From: Cynocephalus volans
Taxonomy: Eukaryota > Chordata > Mammalia > Dermoptera > Cynocephalidae
NCBI RefSeq assembly: GCF_027409185.1
Contig: NC_084462.1
Span: 184,068,071 to 184,132,070 of the forward strand
Reading direction: 5' to 3'
Length of the DNA stretch: 64,000 nucleotides
Both the position numbers and the translations under genes were made by a program. Of the stretch, positions 47,367 to 58,582 are shown in pieces (within the stretch, counting starts at the first letter, position 1; each line of letters starts with the position of its first letter). Below the pieces are notes generated by a model that saw nothing but the letters and a program-made list of their open reading frames with translations, did not search any database and was not told the DNA's origin.

Positions 47367-48001
47367 TGTTGGAGCGAGCAGGACTAAAGCCATGTTGGGA
47401 CTGAAAACTGCATGGGTGCACAAAGATTTGAAAGGACACAGTTTTTTCTTTGGCATGCATTTCTCCGAGTTCCCTCTTTTCCCATGGTTATTTGTCATTT
47501 TAAACGTTGGTTACAGGGCAAGATGACGTTATTTACACAAATGTAATGTTTTCCAGTCAGCCTGAATCTACTACTTGCCAGAAAATGCACACTATCCAGA
47601 TCCTGAGAAACCGTCAGTAAAGCTGTGCTGACCCCACCCTCCACCGGGATCCTGAGATAACAGCAAGGACAGGAGCAGAAACCACACGGAGCTTTGCGAG
47701 ACCTCGTACCTGACACGCAGGTGTGGACCCCTCGTAGCTCACGGGCCCCTCCTCCTGCTTTTCATTTCGCACGTTCCATCCCTTCAGCCCCCTCTTTCAA
47801 AACCCCTCAGTAAACCTGAGTCTCTGAGATGGCTTTGGCCTGTCCAACCTCCTTCAGGTGTGCCAGAGAGGTGGGTTAGCCTAGCGTCTGTCCTCAGGTC
47901 ACAGGGACTCCTGAACAAAGCTCACTCCCATTTTCATCAACATGTGACTTCTGGGTTTATTTTTGTTTGGGGGCAGGCAGCCGGACTTGGGTTCAGTAAC
48001 A
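47367..48001 (+). mobile_element. Solo-LTR-like element B, copy 1 (antisense in CDCA4 intron)
   Basis: It begins TGTTGGAG and ends AGTAACA, so it has the TG...CA ends and TGTT/AACA inverted tips of an endogenous retrovirus LTR. The same sequence recurs at 58583-59453 (minus) and 61004-61580 (plus), which shows that it is a dispersed family. No retroviral gene is beside it. Three GTAACAGATTTTGG-like repeats lie at its right edge. No clear target-site duplication is seen. Confidence 0.8.
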
Positions 48002-49659
48002 GATTTTGGGAAGCCTCAGCCAAGAACGAAATGCCCTGGGGTAACAGATTTTGGTGAGCCAAGCTAGGGTTTTTTGTTTGGGACAGACAGCCAAACCTAT
48101 GCCCAGTAACAAGATTTGGCAAGCCCCAGTCAGGAGCTGAGTACCACCCCCGACCTATATCAAGGTGAGTGTGCGCCATGCAACGCAGCGAGAAGCAGGG
48201 GCCTAGGGCAGGGCAGGGTGTGTGCTGGGCAGCCACGTAGGCAGGCATTGGTGTCTGCAGGACAGCACCCGCTTTCTGAAGCTAACTTACCAGGGACCAT
48301 GACTAGTGACAAAGTCACTTCTGCACATCAGAAGGGTCTGTTCCTTCCCTACCTGATGCTTTTACTAACCCACATATTTGTATTCACCACAAAGAGCCCC
48401 TGAAAAGCTGCATCACCACAACCACACAGGAGCAGGGATGGCCTACGCATGCTCCTGTGCCAGCTCACAGGAGCTGTCCTCTCTGCCTCAGTACTCTCAG
48501 AAGGGACACAAAGACCCTGGCAGAGCCCATTCCCTGGACGCCCCACAACCATGCTGCTGCAGCTGGCCCAGCCTGCCTCAGGCTCACACTGACTCTTGGG
48601 ACTCTCCCCGGTTTACTTCTCCCAAGGAGCAGAGGCTCTGCCAGTCTGCATTCTCTATGATGGCCCCTCACGTACGATTCTAAAATCCTACCTAAAGCTC
48701 TGCTTGGGCACAAGCTTGCATGACCAAGGCCTCAGCCCACCCTCTCACCCCCCAACTCCTTTCTGTTTTCAAAGGAACCAAAATGCTGCAGGGGTGGTTT
48801 CCCCACCAGTGCTATATGGCAGTGGACAGCCAACCAAGGAGGTAGTAACCAGCGTGTGACGCAGAGCACTGGTGCCGCAGGTCTTACATGCAGATTCCTA
48901 GGACCCAGCCCACACCCAGGAAAGCTCAGGGGTGGAGGCCCCGCCCAGGTGCGTTGCCTGATGGACCCACCATCAGCCGCATGTGCACTTTTAGAAGTGA
49001 AAACATGCAGAAACTGTTCTTGTGAACTGATTCTAAACTGAGAGGTCTTTGGGGAATTGAAAAGCAGAGCAGAGAAGAGGGAGGGCTCCGGCTTTTGACC
49101 TGTGCCATCTTGAGTCAGCGCCACCTCATGGGAAGTTGGGAGGACCTCGGGAGCTGGCTCAGGGCAGCAGCATCCAACACACAACGAGCATTCCACTGAG
49201 GACAACCCTTCCTAGAATAGAAAGTTAAACCATAAAACATTAAGTTTTTCTCTTCTCATATTTGTAATGTAGCTAAACATTTTTATTTCAAATAATTCAT
49301 TTGAGTTATTCATAAACAGGGTTAGAATCTTTTAAATATGCCAACTTGAAGATTTCTTTAAAAACAAACAAACAAAAAATCCTTGTAGCCAGAGTGAGCC
49401 CAGGTACCTCTGGAGAGCTGGGGTGTGTACACAGGGGCACCTGCCATCCCTGCTCAAGCCCATGGCCCAGGAAGAGAAGTTCTGCAATGTGAGAGAACTG
49501 GCTGCTGGCCGCACCCCTCCCCGGAACCCCCTATGAGGGCTCACTCCTGCCAGCTCTACCCTTGAATAGACAGTGAAAAAGTTCCCCTTTCCCTCTGAAT
49601 TTCCTTTCAATGTCATAGATCTCACCTACCATGCATTTAACACTTACATTTTTATGAAA

Positions 49660-50180
49660 TTAAGTGACCTCTTGGGCATTTATCCCAGAGAATGAAAACC
49701 AATATTCACACAGAAGCGTGTACAATTATGTTCATATCAGTTTTATTCCCAGTAGCCCCACACTAGAAACAATCCCCTTCGACCAGGGCATGATTAACAA
49801 ACTCTGGCCCATCCACACCACAAAATCCAACTCAGCGATAGAAAGGGACGAACTACAGACACACACAAGACGATCTAGATGAATCTGAAGAGAATTATAC
49901 TGAGAGAGAAAAGCTGATCTCAAAAGGTCACGTACTGTGTGATCCCATTTATGTTATGTTCTCACAACGACAGCTGAGGGGTGGGTGCGGCCATAAAGGG
50001 CTCGGGTGAGGGATGGTTCTGCACCTGGACTGTGGTGGTGGCTCTACCAAGCGACCAGTGTGCTCTGCCTGCAACTTCCCCAGATGCCGACCCTGGGGAG
50101 CGGGGAAGGCACACAGGATCTTCCCAAACATTTCTCCGCAACTTCCTGTGGATCTGTAATTACTTCAAAATAAAGTTAAA
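49660..50180 (+). mobile_element. Old L1 3' end in CDCA4 intron
   Basis: Reads 'gggcatttatcccagagaat', 'gaaaccaatattcacacaga', 'tgattaacaaactctggccc' and 'ggtcacgtactgtgtgatcc', ending 'aaaataaagttaaaagg'. This is a typical L1M-type 3' end with many stops. Confidence 0.8.
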
Positions 50181-52239
50181 AGGATAACAAGTGGCCACAG
50201 GTCATTCTCCTGACAAGACTAACTTCCCCCAAGATAGCAAGCAGGTGCGACTCATGAGCCACCACGTCCCTATCATCACACCTTGTATACACTGGCTAGT
50301 CAACCATTTTTAAATGACTAAGAGTTTACCACCAACATTTTAATTACTTCTGGTAATAAAGTAGTCAAATGTTTCATCTGGGCTGCAAATTTAACTTGTA
50401 CAGAGGTCTTTTTTTTTTCAGCCCAATCACTTGTCCCAAGGGTTCCTCTGTGGCAAGTCACTTTACCTTACTGGTTTTTGGTATCTCTTTTCAATCAGAA
50501 TCTAAAATTCTGACTCTGCATGACAACTGATTTAATTTAGGACCCAAACCAAATCTACTTCAATTACATGAATTAAGCCCTAGTTTACAGTCAAAAGAAC
50601 TCCTGGTCCCCCTCCCCCGCTGGCCTCGCTGACCCTGGAAATCCCCCTGGCAAGACAGGTCAGGTGGGTCTACAGTACATCAGTGTAAGAGACCAGGGGA
50701 TGGCGGGGGCAGCTCACAAAAGGAACAAGAATAAGAATGGGCAGGCCACAGAAACCCACAACTCACTGGAGACAGTTCAAGAACTTCCAGCAAGCACTTA
50801 ACACCCTCTGGGCCCCTACTTCCCTTTCCTAGAAGAGTCCTTAGAAATTCCAGGTCATGAGTCCATGAGTGGGGGTAAGCACAGGGAGAGACCCTCACAC
50901 CCTCTCTGAAAACTGGAAATGGGCTCTAGAAGCCTCCTTTCAGCGAACTTAAGAGGCTGGATGAAATGACAGGCCACAGTCAGCCCCAAGGGCAGCCCTG
51001 GGAACACAGCTCTGCCAGAAAAAGAAAGCCCAGAGGTCACCACATTTGCTCTGAGAGACTGAACAACAAACAAACAGCAGCTGGACCACATATGAAAGAG
51101 AACTCTGATCCACATGTGCACCAGTCAGCCCAGGAAACCAATCCCAGAGCTACGGTGACCAGCCAGGAAGCCAGCCTGCTATCCCCAGAAACAACTTAGG
51201 CAGCCAAACATTAACTCCTGCAACAATCAGCCCCAATGGCCAGGACATGATTAACAACTGACACCCTCTCCAGTTTTTGTCACCACTTCCAACTTAGGAC
51301 CAACCAGAGAAAACCAAAGACACGCCCTAAGCAATCACACAGGAGGCCACTTCTGGTTAGGCAGCAGCCTCCATCAGAGGGCATCCCAGAGCCTGCCCTT
51401 TTTCCACCCAAAGCTCCCCCTCCCAGTCTGCCTCCAGCCTCTGCCAAACACAAATGGCACGGCTGACTCCCTCACTGCAGCAAGCTCGGAGCAAGCAGCC
51501 TCTCACTGGTGCTCTCACTGGTGGGTCGGGTGATTTCCACAGTGCACAGTGGACAATCTGCAAGAGTATCAAAAAGTACAAAACACAATGCCAGCAGGAT
51601 CCTCACCACTCAGAGAAAACAGCCATCATGTGACTCCTCCTTCCCAGCCACTTCCCTAAGCACTTTCTTCTCTGTATGAGTACACCACAAGTTCTGCTTT
51701 TTTTCCTAATCATATCTTCCATGTTAAATAAAAAGTTTACAATCATTTCTCATAGCTGTATGTTTATTACAATGTATAAACATGCTACCTTGTATTTAAC
51801 TGTTATCCGCAACATCCATACTATTTACGATTTTCCCAATCACAAATAATACTGGTTTCTAACTTTGGGTTCTTTGATATTTCCAGCACTTGGTTTCCTT
51901 AGCCTCGATTCCTTAGAGTTATTACTATGGCAAAGGGTACAAACATGTTTAAGGCACTTGATAAACATTACCGAGCTGCTTTCTAGGAAGGCTGAATCCT
52001 CCACCAATTTCTTCTGCATTAATTTTTTGCACATTTGCCTGTAGACTCCAGTTACCTGGGTTCCACAGTTAAATACTCCTTTCGGGCCACCCTCTCCACT
52101 GCACTCCCTCCTGACGTGGGAATACTGTACCCAGAGCAGCTCCCTCCTATCACGTTCCACATCATTCTTCTGCTGGGACCAGACACTCTACCACTAGCCT
52201 TGCTTCCTCCCCCCTCAGATGTAATTTCTTCTAGGATTT

Positions 52240-52600
52240 AAGATAAACAAGTTGAATGGATAAACTGTGGTATATTCTGACAAAGGACTATAACACAGCA
52301 ACAAAAAAACCTAATGATATATGCAACAACATAGATGAATCTCAAAATATTACACTGACTAAAAGAAGCGAGACACAAAAAATATGTACCGTGTGACTCT
52401 ACTGATCTGAATGAAACTTCAGAACAGGCAAAGCTAATCTCAGTCGTAAAAGAACAGAATGGCTGCAGCTCGAGGAACGTACCCCATCTACACAGGTGCC
52501 CAGGTTACACAAGCACACACATGTATCCAAATTCACTGACCTGTACTATATCTGTTCCTTTCACTATATTAAATTATAGCTTGACTATAAAGAAAAATAA
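52240..52600 (+). mobile_element. Old L1 3' end in CDCA4 intron
   Basis: Contains 'aactgtggtatattctgaca', 'acatagatgaatctcaaaat' and 'gtaccgtgtgactctactga', characteristic of an old L1 3' region. Ends in an AAAT-rich tail. Confidence 0.75.
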
Positions 52601-53132
52601 ATAAGTAAATAAGGTGATGGGTGTGGGGAGGCTTCCACATTACTTAAAAATCTAAAACCACTCTAGACGTAGCCTCTCCTGCATCTCACTAAGTGCTCTG
52701 GATACCGTTCTCTGTGCTGTGACAACATACATGTCCAGAGCTACTTTAAGTCATTCCTTTCCAATGCTCCAAATCCTAAGCAATTGTTAATCTTGTTATA
52801 CCCAATATTAAAGAAGTGCTGACATATTTACTACTACAAATCTATAGTAAAGAGTAAACTTCACAGGCAGTTTTTACAATCACGTGACCCTGAAGTGCTG
52901 TCACTCAGAGCCCGAGTTCAGAAGTGAAGGGGAAAAGGATGGGCCAAGAAGGTGGTCTGTGAGGATTATCCTACCCAGTTACGTGTGTCTGGGTCAAAAT
53001 CAGCATGGAGTATCGTTCTGACTGGCCCCAAGAGATGCAAAGAGCAGAGGTGAGGAACAGACCTTCCTAGGCTGATCTGGGGACAGCTCCTGTGACATCG
53101 GCAGCTCCTGTGACATGAGCAGCCCCTGTGAC

Positions 53133-53273
53133 ACTTTTTTTGTTGTTGTCTTTTTCGTGACCAGTACTCAGCCAGTGAGTGCACCAGCCATTCCTATATA
53201 GGATCCGAACCCGCGGTGGGAGCGTTGCTGCGCTCCCAGCGCAGCACTCGGGAGTGCACCACAGGCTCAGCCC
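53133..53273 (-). mobile_element. Dimeric tRNA-like SINE, variant subfamily
   Basis: Minus-oriented. One module has GTGCACTCACTGGCTGAGTA; the other has GTGGTGCACTCCCGAGTGCT and an unusual GCGCTGGGAGCGCAGCAACG centre in place of the usual GCTGATAACACC. They are joined by a CCTATATAGGA linker. The target-site duplication AGCCCCTGTGAC is at 53121-53132 and 53274-53285. Confidence 0.9.
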
Positions 53274-55080
53274 AGCCCCTGTGACTTCAGCTTGAAACTG
53301 CTTAACCCTTTCTAATATGGGGATGACAGAAAGCCCATGTCTCTGGGGCTGTGGTAACTGCAAAGCCTGGCTCCCTGCTAAGTTCTGAAGATCTTTCCAC
53401 GCATGTAGTTAAATGCCTAAAATCCCACCAACTTCTCAGGGTGTCCACTGGATAGCCAAGGCCCTCAGGGGTTACTCCTCAGTCAGCTCAGACCAGACAT
53501 AACAGTGAAGAGGGCCGGAAGGACTGGGGAGCTGACAAGCTAAGCCTGATTGCATGATGGGAATTGAAATCATGGAGCAGCCAGCACATACTAGGGATGG
53601 AGCAACTCGTGTACGAGAGACAGGCTGGAGTGACTGTGACCGCTCACCCACACCCAGGGTAAAGGCGACCTACAGCTCAGGGACATCCGCATCCATCATG
53701 CTCACCTCCAATCACTTTTACCACCTCAGTTCTCACACCTCAGTGGCCTGGCAATCCCACAGGCTGGCTGCAAATGTAGAGCCCCAGATTCTGATCAGTA
53801 AGGCTGGGGTGGTAGGGCACCATCCCGGCTGGCCTCGTAGCCACTGACTGCCAAGTCCTCTCGTGAGTCTTGGGGTTTTAAAGCAAACCAACATTAACAA
53901 TTTTACTTTCTATCAAATACTTTAATGATGGAGCCAGTACAGCGATCGTGAGACCCGTGGACTCAGAGCGACAGATCTGTGGGAGTTCATCATTCCACTA
54001 CTGTCTGAGACTTTCTTCATAAACAATTACTAAAATGTTAGTTTCAAGTGCTCTTGTCACTTAGAATGACAAACTTTTGCCTAGGAACGTGCTCCAATGG
54101 CAAGTTGTGGGAAACTTCCTGGCCCTCTCTCCATCAAACCTGCTGCTCTCCCACGAAAAGGTCGCAACTGACTTTTTATCCTGAATTCCCTCTCTAATTA
54201 TGAAACATGGTGACACTTGAAAGCACAGAGCAGTTGTATGTGGAAGTGCATAGATGTTAAATTGACTTGGCGACCGAGCACTTTCCCCGGGGGCTCACCC
54301 TGAAAACGGGTAACCGAGTCCCACAGCCTCGTGCGTCCCGCGCAAGGGCCGCCAGGGCAGAGCGCCAGGGAACCCTCTGCGGCCCACGGCATCGCCCAGC
54401 CAACTGTCAAGAGACTAGTGTCCCGGTGACCCTATCTTGAGGACAAGAGCTTTTGAAAACGCGGACTTCGGCTCGTCCTGACTTCCGCAAGCGTGTCCCA
54501 CCCCTGCCCGGTGCCGCAGCAGGCCCAGGGGCCCGGGAAGACGGCCCCTCGGCCGCCCAGGCCTGGGGTCCTCCTCCCCGGGCAGCATCCGTCGGCCCAG
54601 GCGGCCGGGACGCCCACGGTGGTGGTCCTCTGCTCCCTGACGCGCTGAGAGGCTGGGGGCCGCGGCCGGGGGACGGAAACCCCACGACCTGCTGAGCCTC
54701 CTCCCGAGCCACCGAGCTTGGACACAAAGAAAGGAGCTCGCGTGGGCGCGCCCTCCGGGGTCCCCGCCCGGCGCCCCCACTGGGCCACGAGGCCCGGCGG
54801 CGCCGCCCTCCCCCCGCGGGGAGCCCCGGGCGGGCGGCGCCGAGTCCTGCCAGGCCGCCGCGCCGGGGCCGAGAGGCGCGCTCCGGGTCCCTCTCGGAGA
54901 CGCCGGCTCTCGGCTGGGTGGACGCGGCCGCACCGAATGGGCACCGCGCGCGGAGGGCCGGGAGCGCGGCGGCACAGCGGGGACTCCACGGCGCGGGGGC
55001 CCGGACCCCCGAGGCAGACGCACCCGCCACCGCGGCACGAAGGCCGCCGCCAGCCCCGAGCCCCCGCGCGGGCCGCTCAC

Positions 55081-55175
55081 CTGCGCCGCGAGGCCCGCCG
55101 CCGCCTCACGCGTCCCGCGCCCCGCGCCACCAAAGGAGGCCCCTCGCTAGGCGCCCACAAAGGGAGGCCCGGCGC
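55081..55175 (-). other. CDCA4: CDCA4 noncoding exon 1 (left end certain, right end guessed)
   Basis: The minus-strand donor CGCAG|GTGAG fixes the exon end at 55081. The transcription start is placed just downstream of the inverted CCAAT box by inference. No in-frame start joins to the coding exon, which fits a 5' UTR-only exon as in the human two-exon gene. Confidence 0.6.
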
Positions 55176-55281
55176 CCGCCAATCAGCGCCCGCGGGGCAG
55201 GGCCTCCGGTTCAAACTGCGCGGGGAGGAGCTTCGGCCCGCGCGTGTTCCCGCGCGTAGGCGGCCGCGGCCGTTGGGGCTC

Positions 55282-55601
55282 GCGCGCCCGACCCCGCCCC
55301 ACGGACTCCCAGGACTCCGCGCGTCCGGCCCCGCCCCTCCGACTTCCTGGACTCCGCGCGTCCGGCCCCGCCCCACGGACTGCCTGGACTCCGCGCATCC
55401 GGCCCCGCCCCGCAGACTCCCTGGACTCCGCGCGTCCGGCCCCGCCCCACTGACTGCCTGGACGCCGCGCGCCCGGCCCCGCCCCACGGACTCCCAGGAC
55501 TCCGCGCGCCCGGCCCCGCCCCGCCGACTCCCAGGACTCCGCGCGCTCGGACCCGCCCCGCCGACTCCCAGGACTCCGCGCGCTCGGCCCCGCCCCGCCC
55601 C
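55282..55601. repeat. 37-bp GC-box minisatellite, about 8.6 copies
   Basis: Each unit has the pattern GCGCG(T/C)CCGG-CCCCGCCCC, a variable 2-3 bases, GACT, then CCTGGACTCC or CCAGGACTCC. Eight full units and one partial are in register at exactly 37 bp. Each carries a CCCCGCCCC GC box, a likely Sp1-type site. It sits about 70-390 bp upstream of the CHR-like motif of the CDCA4 promoter. Since 37 is not a multiple of 3, the long Pro/Arg-rich frames across it are artefacts. Confidence 0.97.
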
Positions 55602-55660
55602 GGAGCGCGCCTGCGCAGGGGCCCGCCAGGGCTGCGCGGGAGCGGTGCGGTGGGCTTGGC

Positions 55661-55954
55661 CACGCGTGCTGAAGGAGAGGATCAGGAGGTGGCGGGGAGG
55701 CGTATTCGGAATGAGAGGGAGGCTCGGGAGGAAGGCGATGAAGGAACGAGAGCAGAGGTCGCGGACGCGGGCGCCCATGACCCCCTGGCGGTCTCTCCGG
55801 CCTGTCCCGGGACCGGGCTAACTGCAGGGGCTTCTCAGGTTCACGTGTAAGAAACGAAACTGTGACAGAAGAAAGCAGGGCAGATTTGGAAATTTTTTTT
55901 CTTAGTGGAAATGATCTTAAATAGGATACAAATTCCTGAAACCGTTAATTCAAG
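55661..55954. other. DNA flanking the CDCA4 CpG island; no gene supported
   Basis: The CpG density falls quickly. No divergent coding exon was recognised on the plus strand, although a noncoding divergent transcript from the CpG island is possible. Confidence 0.5.
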
Positions 55955-56240
55955 TAACATTTTCGAGCGCCTACTGTATGCTCAGCAGGCCGGAGCTGCA
56001 GCCGAGAGCCAAGTAGGAGCGCAGACATTCTGTTTAATGTGAACAGGGCAGAGATCGTGGAGGAGATAAGCAGATGCCAATGACCCAGCCCAGGAGCTAA
56101 CGCTGTCAGAGAAGGCTGAGCGGGAGACGGGGCCGCGGGTCGCCTAGGACTCCAGGGTCAGGGGGCGTCTGGGAAGACACCCAAAGGAAGGGAGGAATGG
56201 AGTTCTGGGCAGAGGGACCAGCTGGGACATAGGCCCTGAG
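55955..56240 (+). mobile_element. L2-like LINE remnant
   Basis: Has 'cgagcgcctactgtatgctc' and 'gcagacattctgtttaatg', a recognisable L2-type 3' region, highly diverged. Confidence 0.6.
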
Positions 56241-56710
56241 TTAGATTTTTAAAAAACAGTAATCTGTGTACTCAGAAAGATTGATGACAAAGAACTAGAA
56301 TCTATAGAGAAGATTTGGAAGGAAGAAACAGCATCAATCTTACACAAAGTCTTCCAGAAAATAAGGAACTCTTCCCAACTTGTTCTGCAGGGCTAACATA
56401 ACCTTAACACTAAAACTTGAAAAGAACATGACAAGAAAGAAAACTTACAGGCTGTTCTCGCTCATGACCATACTTTAAAATTTCAAACAATATTAGCAAA
56501 TCAGATCCAGTGATCTATGAAAAAGATAATTCATCACACCCAGCTTGGGTTCACTCCAGGAATGCGAGGTTGATTTAACATTCCAAAATCAACCGACATA
56601 ATTCATATTAACAGAATGAAGAAGGGAAAAAGGTATGAAAACCTCAGTAGGTGTAGAAAAAGCATCCGATAAAATTCAACACCCTTCATCAGAAAAATAC
56701 TTAGAGTAAA
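56241..56710 (+). mobile_element. L1 ORF2 fragment, left part (interrupted)
   Basis: Contains 'caaacaatattagcaaatca', 'cacccagcttgggttcactc', 'aatcaaccgacataattcat' and 'gaaaaagcatccgataaaat', the reverse-transcriptase region of L1 ORF2. Broken near 56710 and continued near 57310. Confidence 0.9.
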
Positions 56711-57309
56711 TATACAAGTGCAAAATTAGAAATAGTGCACAGGACTACCTTCACTTCTGACACCATTGTAAGTTGGGGTGTCACCAATACCACCTTCAGA
56801 TTTGAAAATCCACTAGAAGTACTCTCAGTTCTCACTAAAAGCTGTTGCACTCATGGTTGTGGTTTATCACCATGAAAGGACACAGATCGAGTCAGCCGAG
56901 GGAAGAGGCATATGGGGCAGAGTGCAGGAGAGGTCCACGCACTGACCTTCCAGTTGTCCCTGCCCAGTGGAGCACTCTTCGTGGCGGCAGTGTGTGCCAA
57001 TATTCATAGAGTCTCCATCAGGAAGGCTCACCCAAGCTTTGAGTCCAGAGTTTTTGCTGGGGCTCTGTTCTGCAGGCTTGGTAGACTGCCCACATGACTG
57101 ATCTGTTTCCTCCTCCGGAGGTCAAACTGATAGAGCATGACCCAAGTCCCCCACCCTGAAGCACACCATTTAACCATCTGGTGTGGCTCTAGACCCTCAG
57201 GCATGGAGACACTTGTATCAGGATGGACATTCCAAGGATTTAGAGACCACTTCCCAGGACCTGAGGGCAAAAACCAGACTGCTCTCTATGCAAGGTTAAA
57301 TTATTTACT
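56711..57309. mobile_element. Unclassified insertion in L1
   Basis: About 600 bp that splits an L1 copy. It has the feel of a mammalian LTR or similar element ('gtttatcaccatgaaaggac', 'gaagaggcatatggggcaga', 'gagtttttgctggggctct') but I cannot name the family. No coding potential beyond 80 codons. Confidence 0.5.
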
Positions 57310-57793
57310 ACACAACAAGGGAACCTCCTTGATCTGAATAGCGTATTTACAAAAAGCCTACAGGAAATCTTACAATGAATTGTGAAATAATGAAAACTTG
57401 AGGTGTTCTCCTGTGAATACGGCTTCCACCACGCTGCCCACCGTTATGCTGGAGGGCCTAGCTAGTGCAAGAAGGCGGGAGAAGTAAGAGGTGTAAGGAT
57501 TTGAAAGGAACTAAAATCATCACTAATACCAGAAGGTAAGATTTTGAATGTAGAAAATCCAAAAGACTGTCCAGATAAACTGTTCAAATTAATAAAGTAT
57601 TAAATATGATCATCAGATACAGTCAATACAGGAAAGTCAATTATATTTCTATATACAAGTAACCGTTATAAAGTTTAAAAATTTTTAAATGATATCACTT
57701 GCAAAGAAAGCACCAGAAACATCGGCATCTAGAGATAAATCTAGCAACGAATATGCAACATGTCTACACAGAAAACTACAAAACCCTGCAGAG
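57310..57793 (+). mobile_element. L1 ORF2 fragment, right part
   Basis: It resumes with 'caaaaagcctacaggaaatc', then 'gctggagggcctagctagtg', 'gaagtaagaggtgtaaggat' and 'tatatttctatatacaagta', in order with the left part at 56241-56710. Confidence 0.88.
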
Positions 57794-57891
57794 AGGGCCA
57801 GCCCATGGCTCACTTGGGAGAGCGTTGTGCTGACAACACCAAGTCAAGGGTTAAGATCCCATTACCAGTCATCTTTAAAAAGAAAAAAAAA
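57794..57891 (+). mobile_element. Monomeric tRNA-Ile-like SINE (CYN-like) inserted in L1
   Basis: A single module (CATGGCTCACTTGGGAGAGC, then 'aacaccaagtcaagggttaa') with an A-rich tail. The surrounding L1 sequence continues on both sides. Confidence 0.9.
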
Positions 57892-58315
57892 ACTTCTGAG
57901 AGAATTTAATGACTATTGAAGTAAATGAAGGAATAAAGAATATACCTGGTCCGTGGATTTCAAGACTCACTATTATAAAGGTATCAATGATCTCCAAATT
58001 TATCCTCAGATTCCTTGCAATACCAATCAAAGTCCCAACTTGTTTTTGTGGAAACTGAGAAGCTGATACTAAAACTCATGGAAATACGAAGAGCCAAGAC
58101 AATCTTAAAGAAGAACAGGAAATCTGCAAGCTGGGGCTATCTCTGTGGAGAACTGTGGCTGATTCCCTAGAGCTACTCACACACACGTCCTGTGACCCAG
58201 CAGTTCTGCTCCTGAGGATGTGCCCAACAGAAGTGTCTGCAAGTGTTCACAAAAAGAATTGTACAAGAATGTATATAGCAGGGCTATTCATAAATAGCCC
58301 TGAAAAATAGAAGTT
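57892..58315 (+). mobile_element. L1 ORF2 and 3'-end debris
   Basis: 'ttccttgcaataccaatcaa' and 'acttgtttttgtggaaactg' mark ORF2; 'gacccagcagttctgctcct' and 'gggctattcataaatagccc' mark an old L1 3' end. No gene. Confidence 0.75.
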
Positions 58316-58582
58316 ATAGGAGGACACTCTCTTTGACTGAGCACTAGGCCCCAGAAGACCAGACTAAAAATCAGAATTAGTCACCCCTCCTAAGTTCCAT
58401 GTCACTTAGGTTGTGGTCTGACCTTCCCATAAGTCAGGAGAAAGAGATTAACAGCCAATTTCCCAAACAGGCCAGTTTCAATCTTTAATAGGCATAATGA
58501 AGTTCCCTCTGCTTTAATCCTTACCAAAAAAAAAAAAAAGGATAGCCTGAACTAACCTGATGTTAAATAATCAGTTATTTTT
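58316..58582 (+). mobile_element. LTR-like element A, copy 1, left half
   Basis: Shares with 61640-61900 a run of motifs: 'aggagg', 'agaccagactaaaaat', 'gttgtggtctga', 'gccaatttcccaaacaggcc' and 'taatccttac'. The right half resumes at 59454, so the copy was split by element B. An A run near 58528-58540 is internal. Confidence 0.75.

Larger units (their letters stand above)
46989..55080 (-). other. CDCA4: CDCA4 intron 1
   Basis: The minus-strand donor is CGCAG|GTGAG at 55081/55080, next to the CpG island, and the acceptor is TTTCAACAG ending at 46989. The intron of about 8.1 kb holds an antisense LTR-like element (47367-48001), an old L1 3' end (49660-50180), another L1 3' end (52240-52600) and a variant SINE (53133-53273). 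Stretches such as 50200-52200 and 53300-54200 show nothing recognised. The length resembles the human gene layout. Confidence 0.8.
54400..55660 (-). promoter_or_regulatory. CDCA4: CpG island and promoter region of CDCA4
   Basis: Very dense CpG DNA spans the first exon. On the minus strand upstream of the donor there is an inverted CCAAT box (plus CCAAT at 55179-55183) and a CHR-like TTTGAA (plus TTCAAA at 55210-55215) preceded by CCCGCGCAG, which has an E2F/CDE look. Further upstream is a 37-bp tandem repeat carrying a GC box in each unit. No TATA box. This is consistent with a cell-cycle gene, but activity is inferred. Confidence 0.75.

Noticed and set aside
54718-55821. A 367-codon Pro/Arg-rich plus-strand frame divergent from CDCA4
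   Set aside because: It crosses the 37-bp GC-box array and CpG island. The repeat is not a multiple of 3, so the apparent peptide repeat drifts in frame. No family match.
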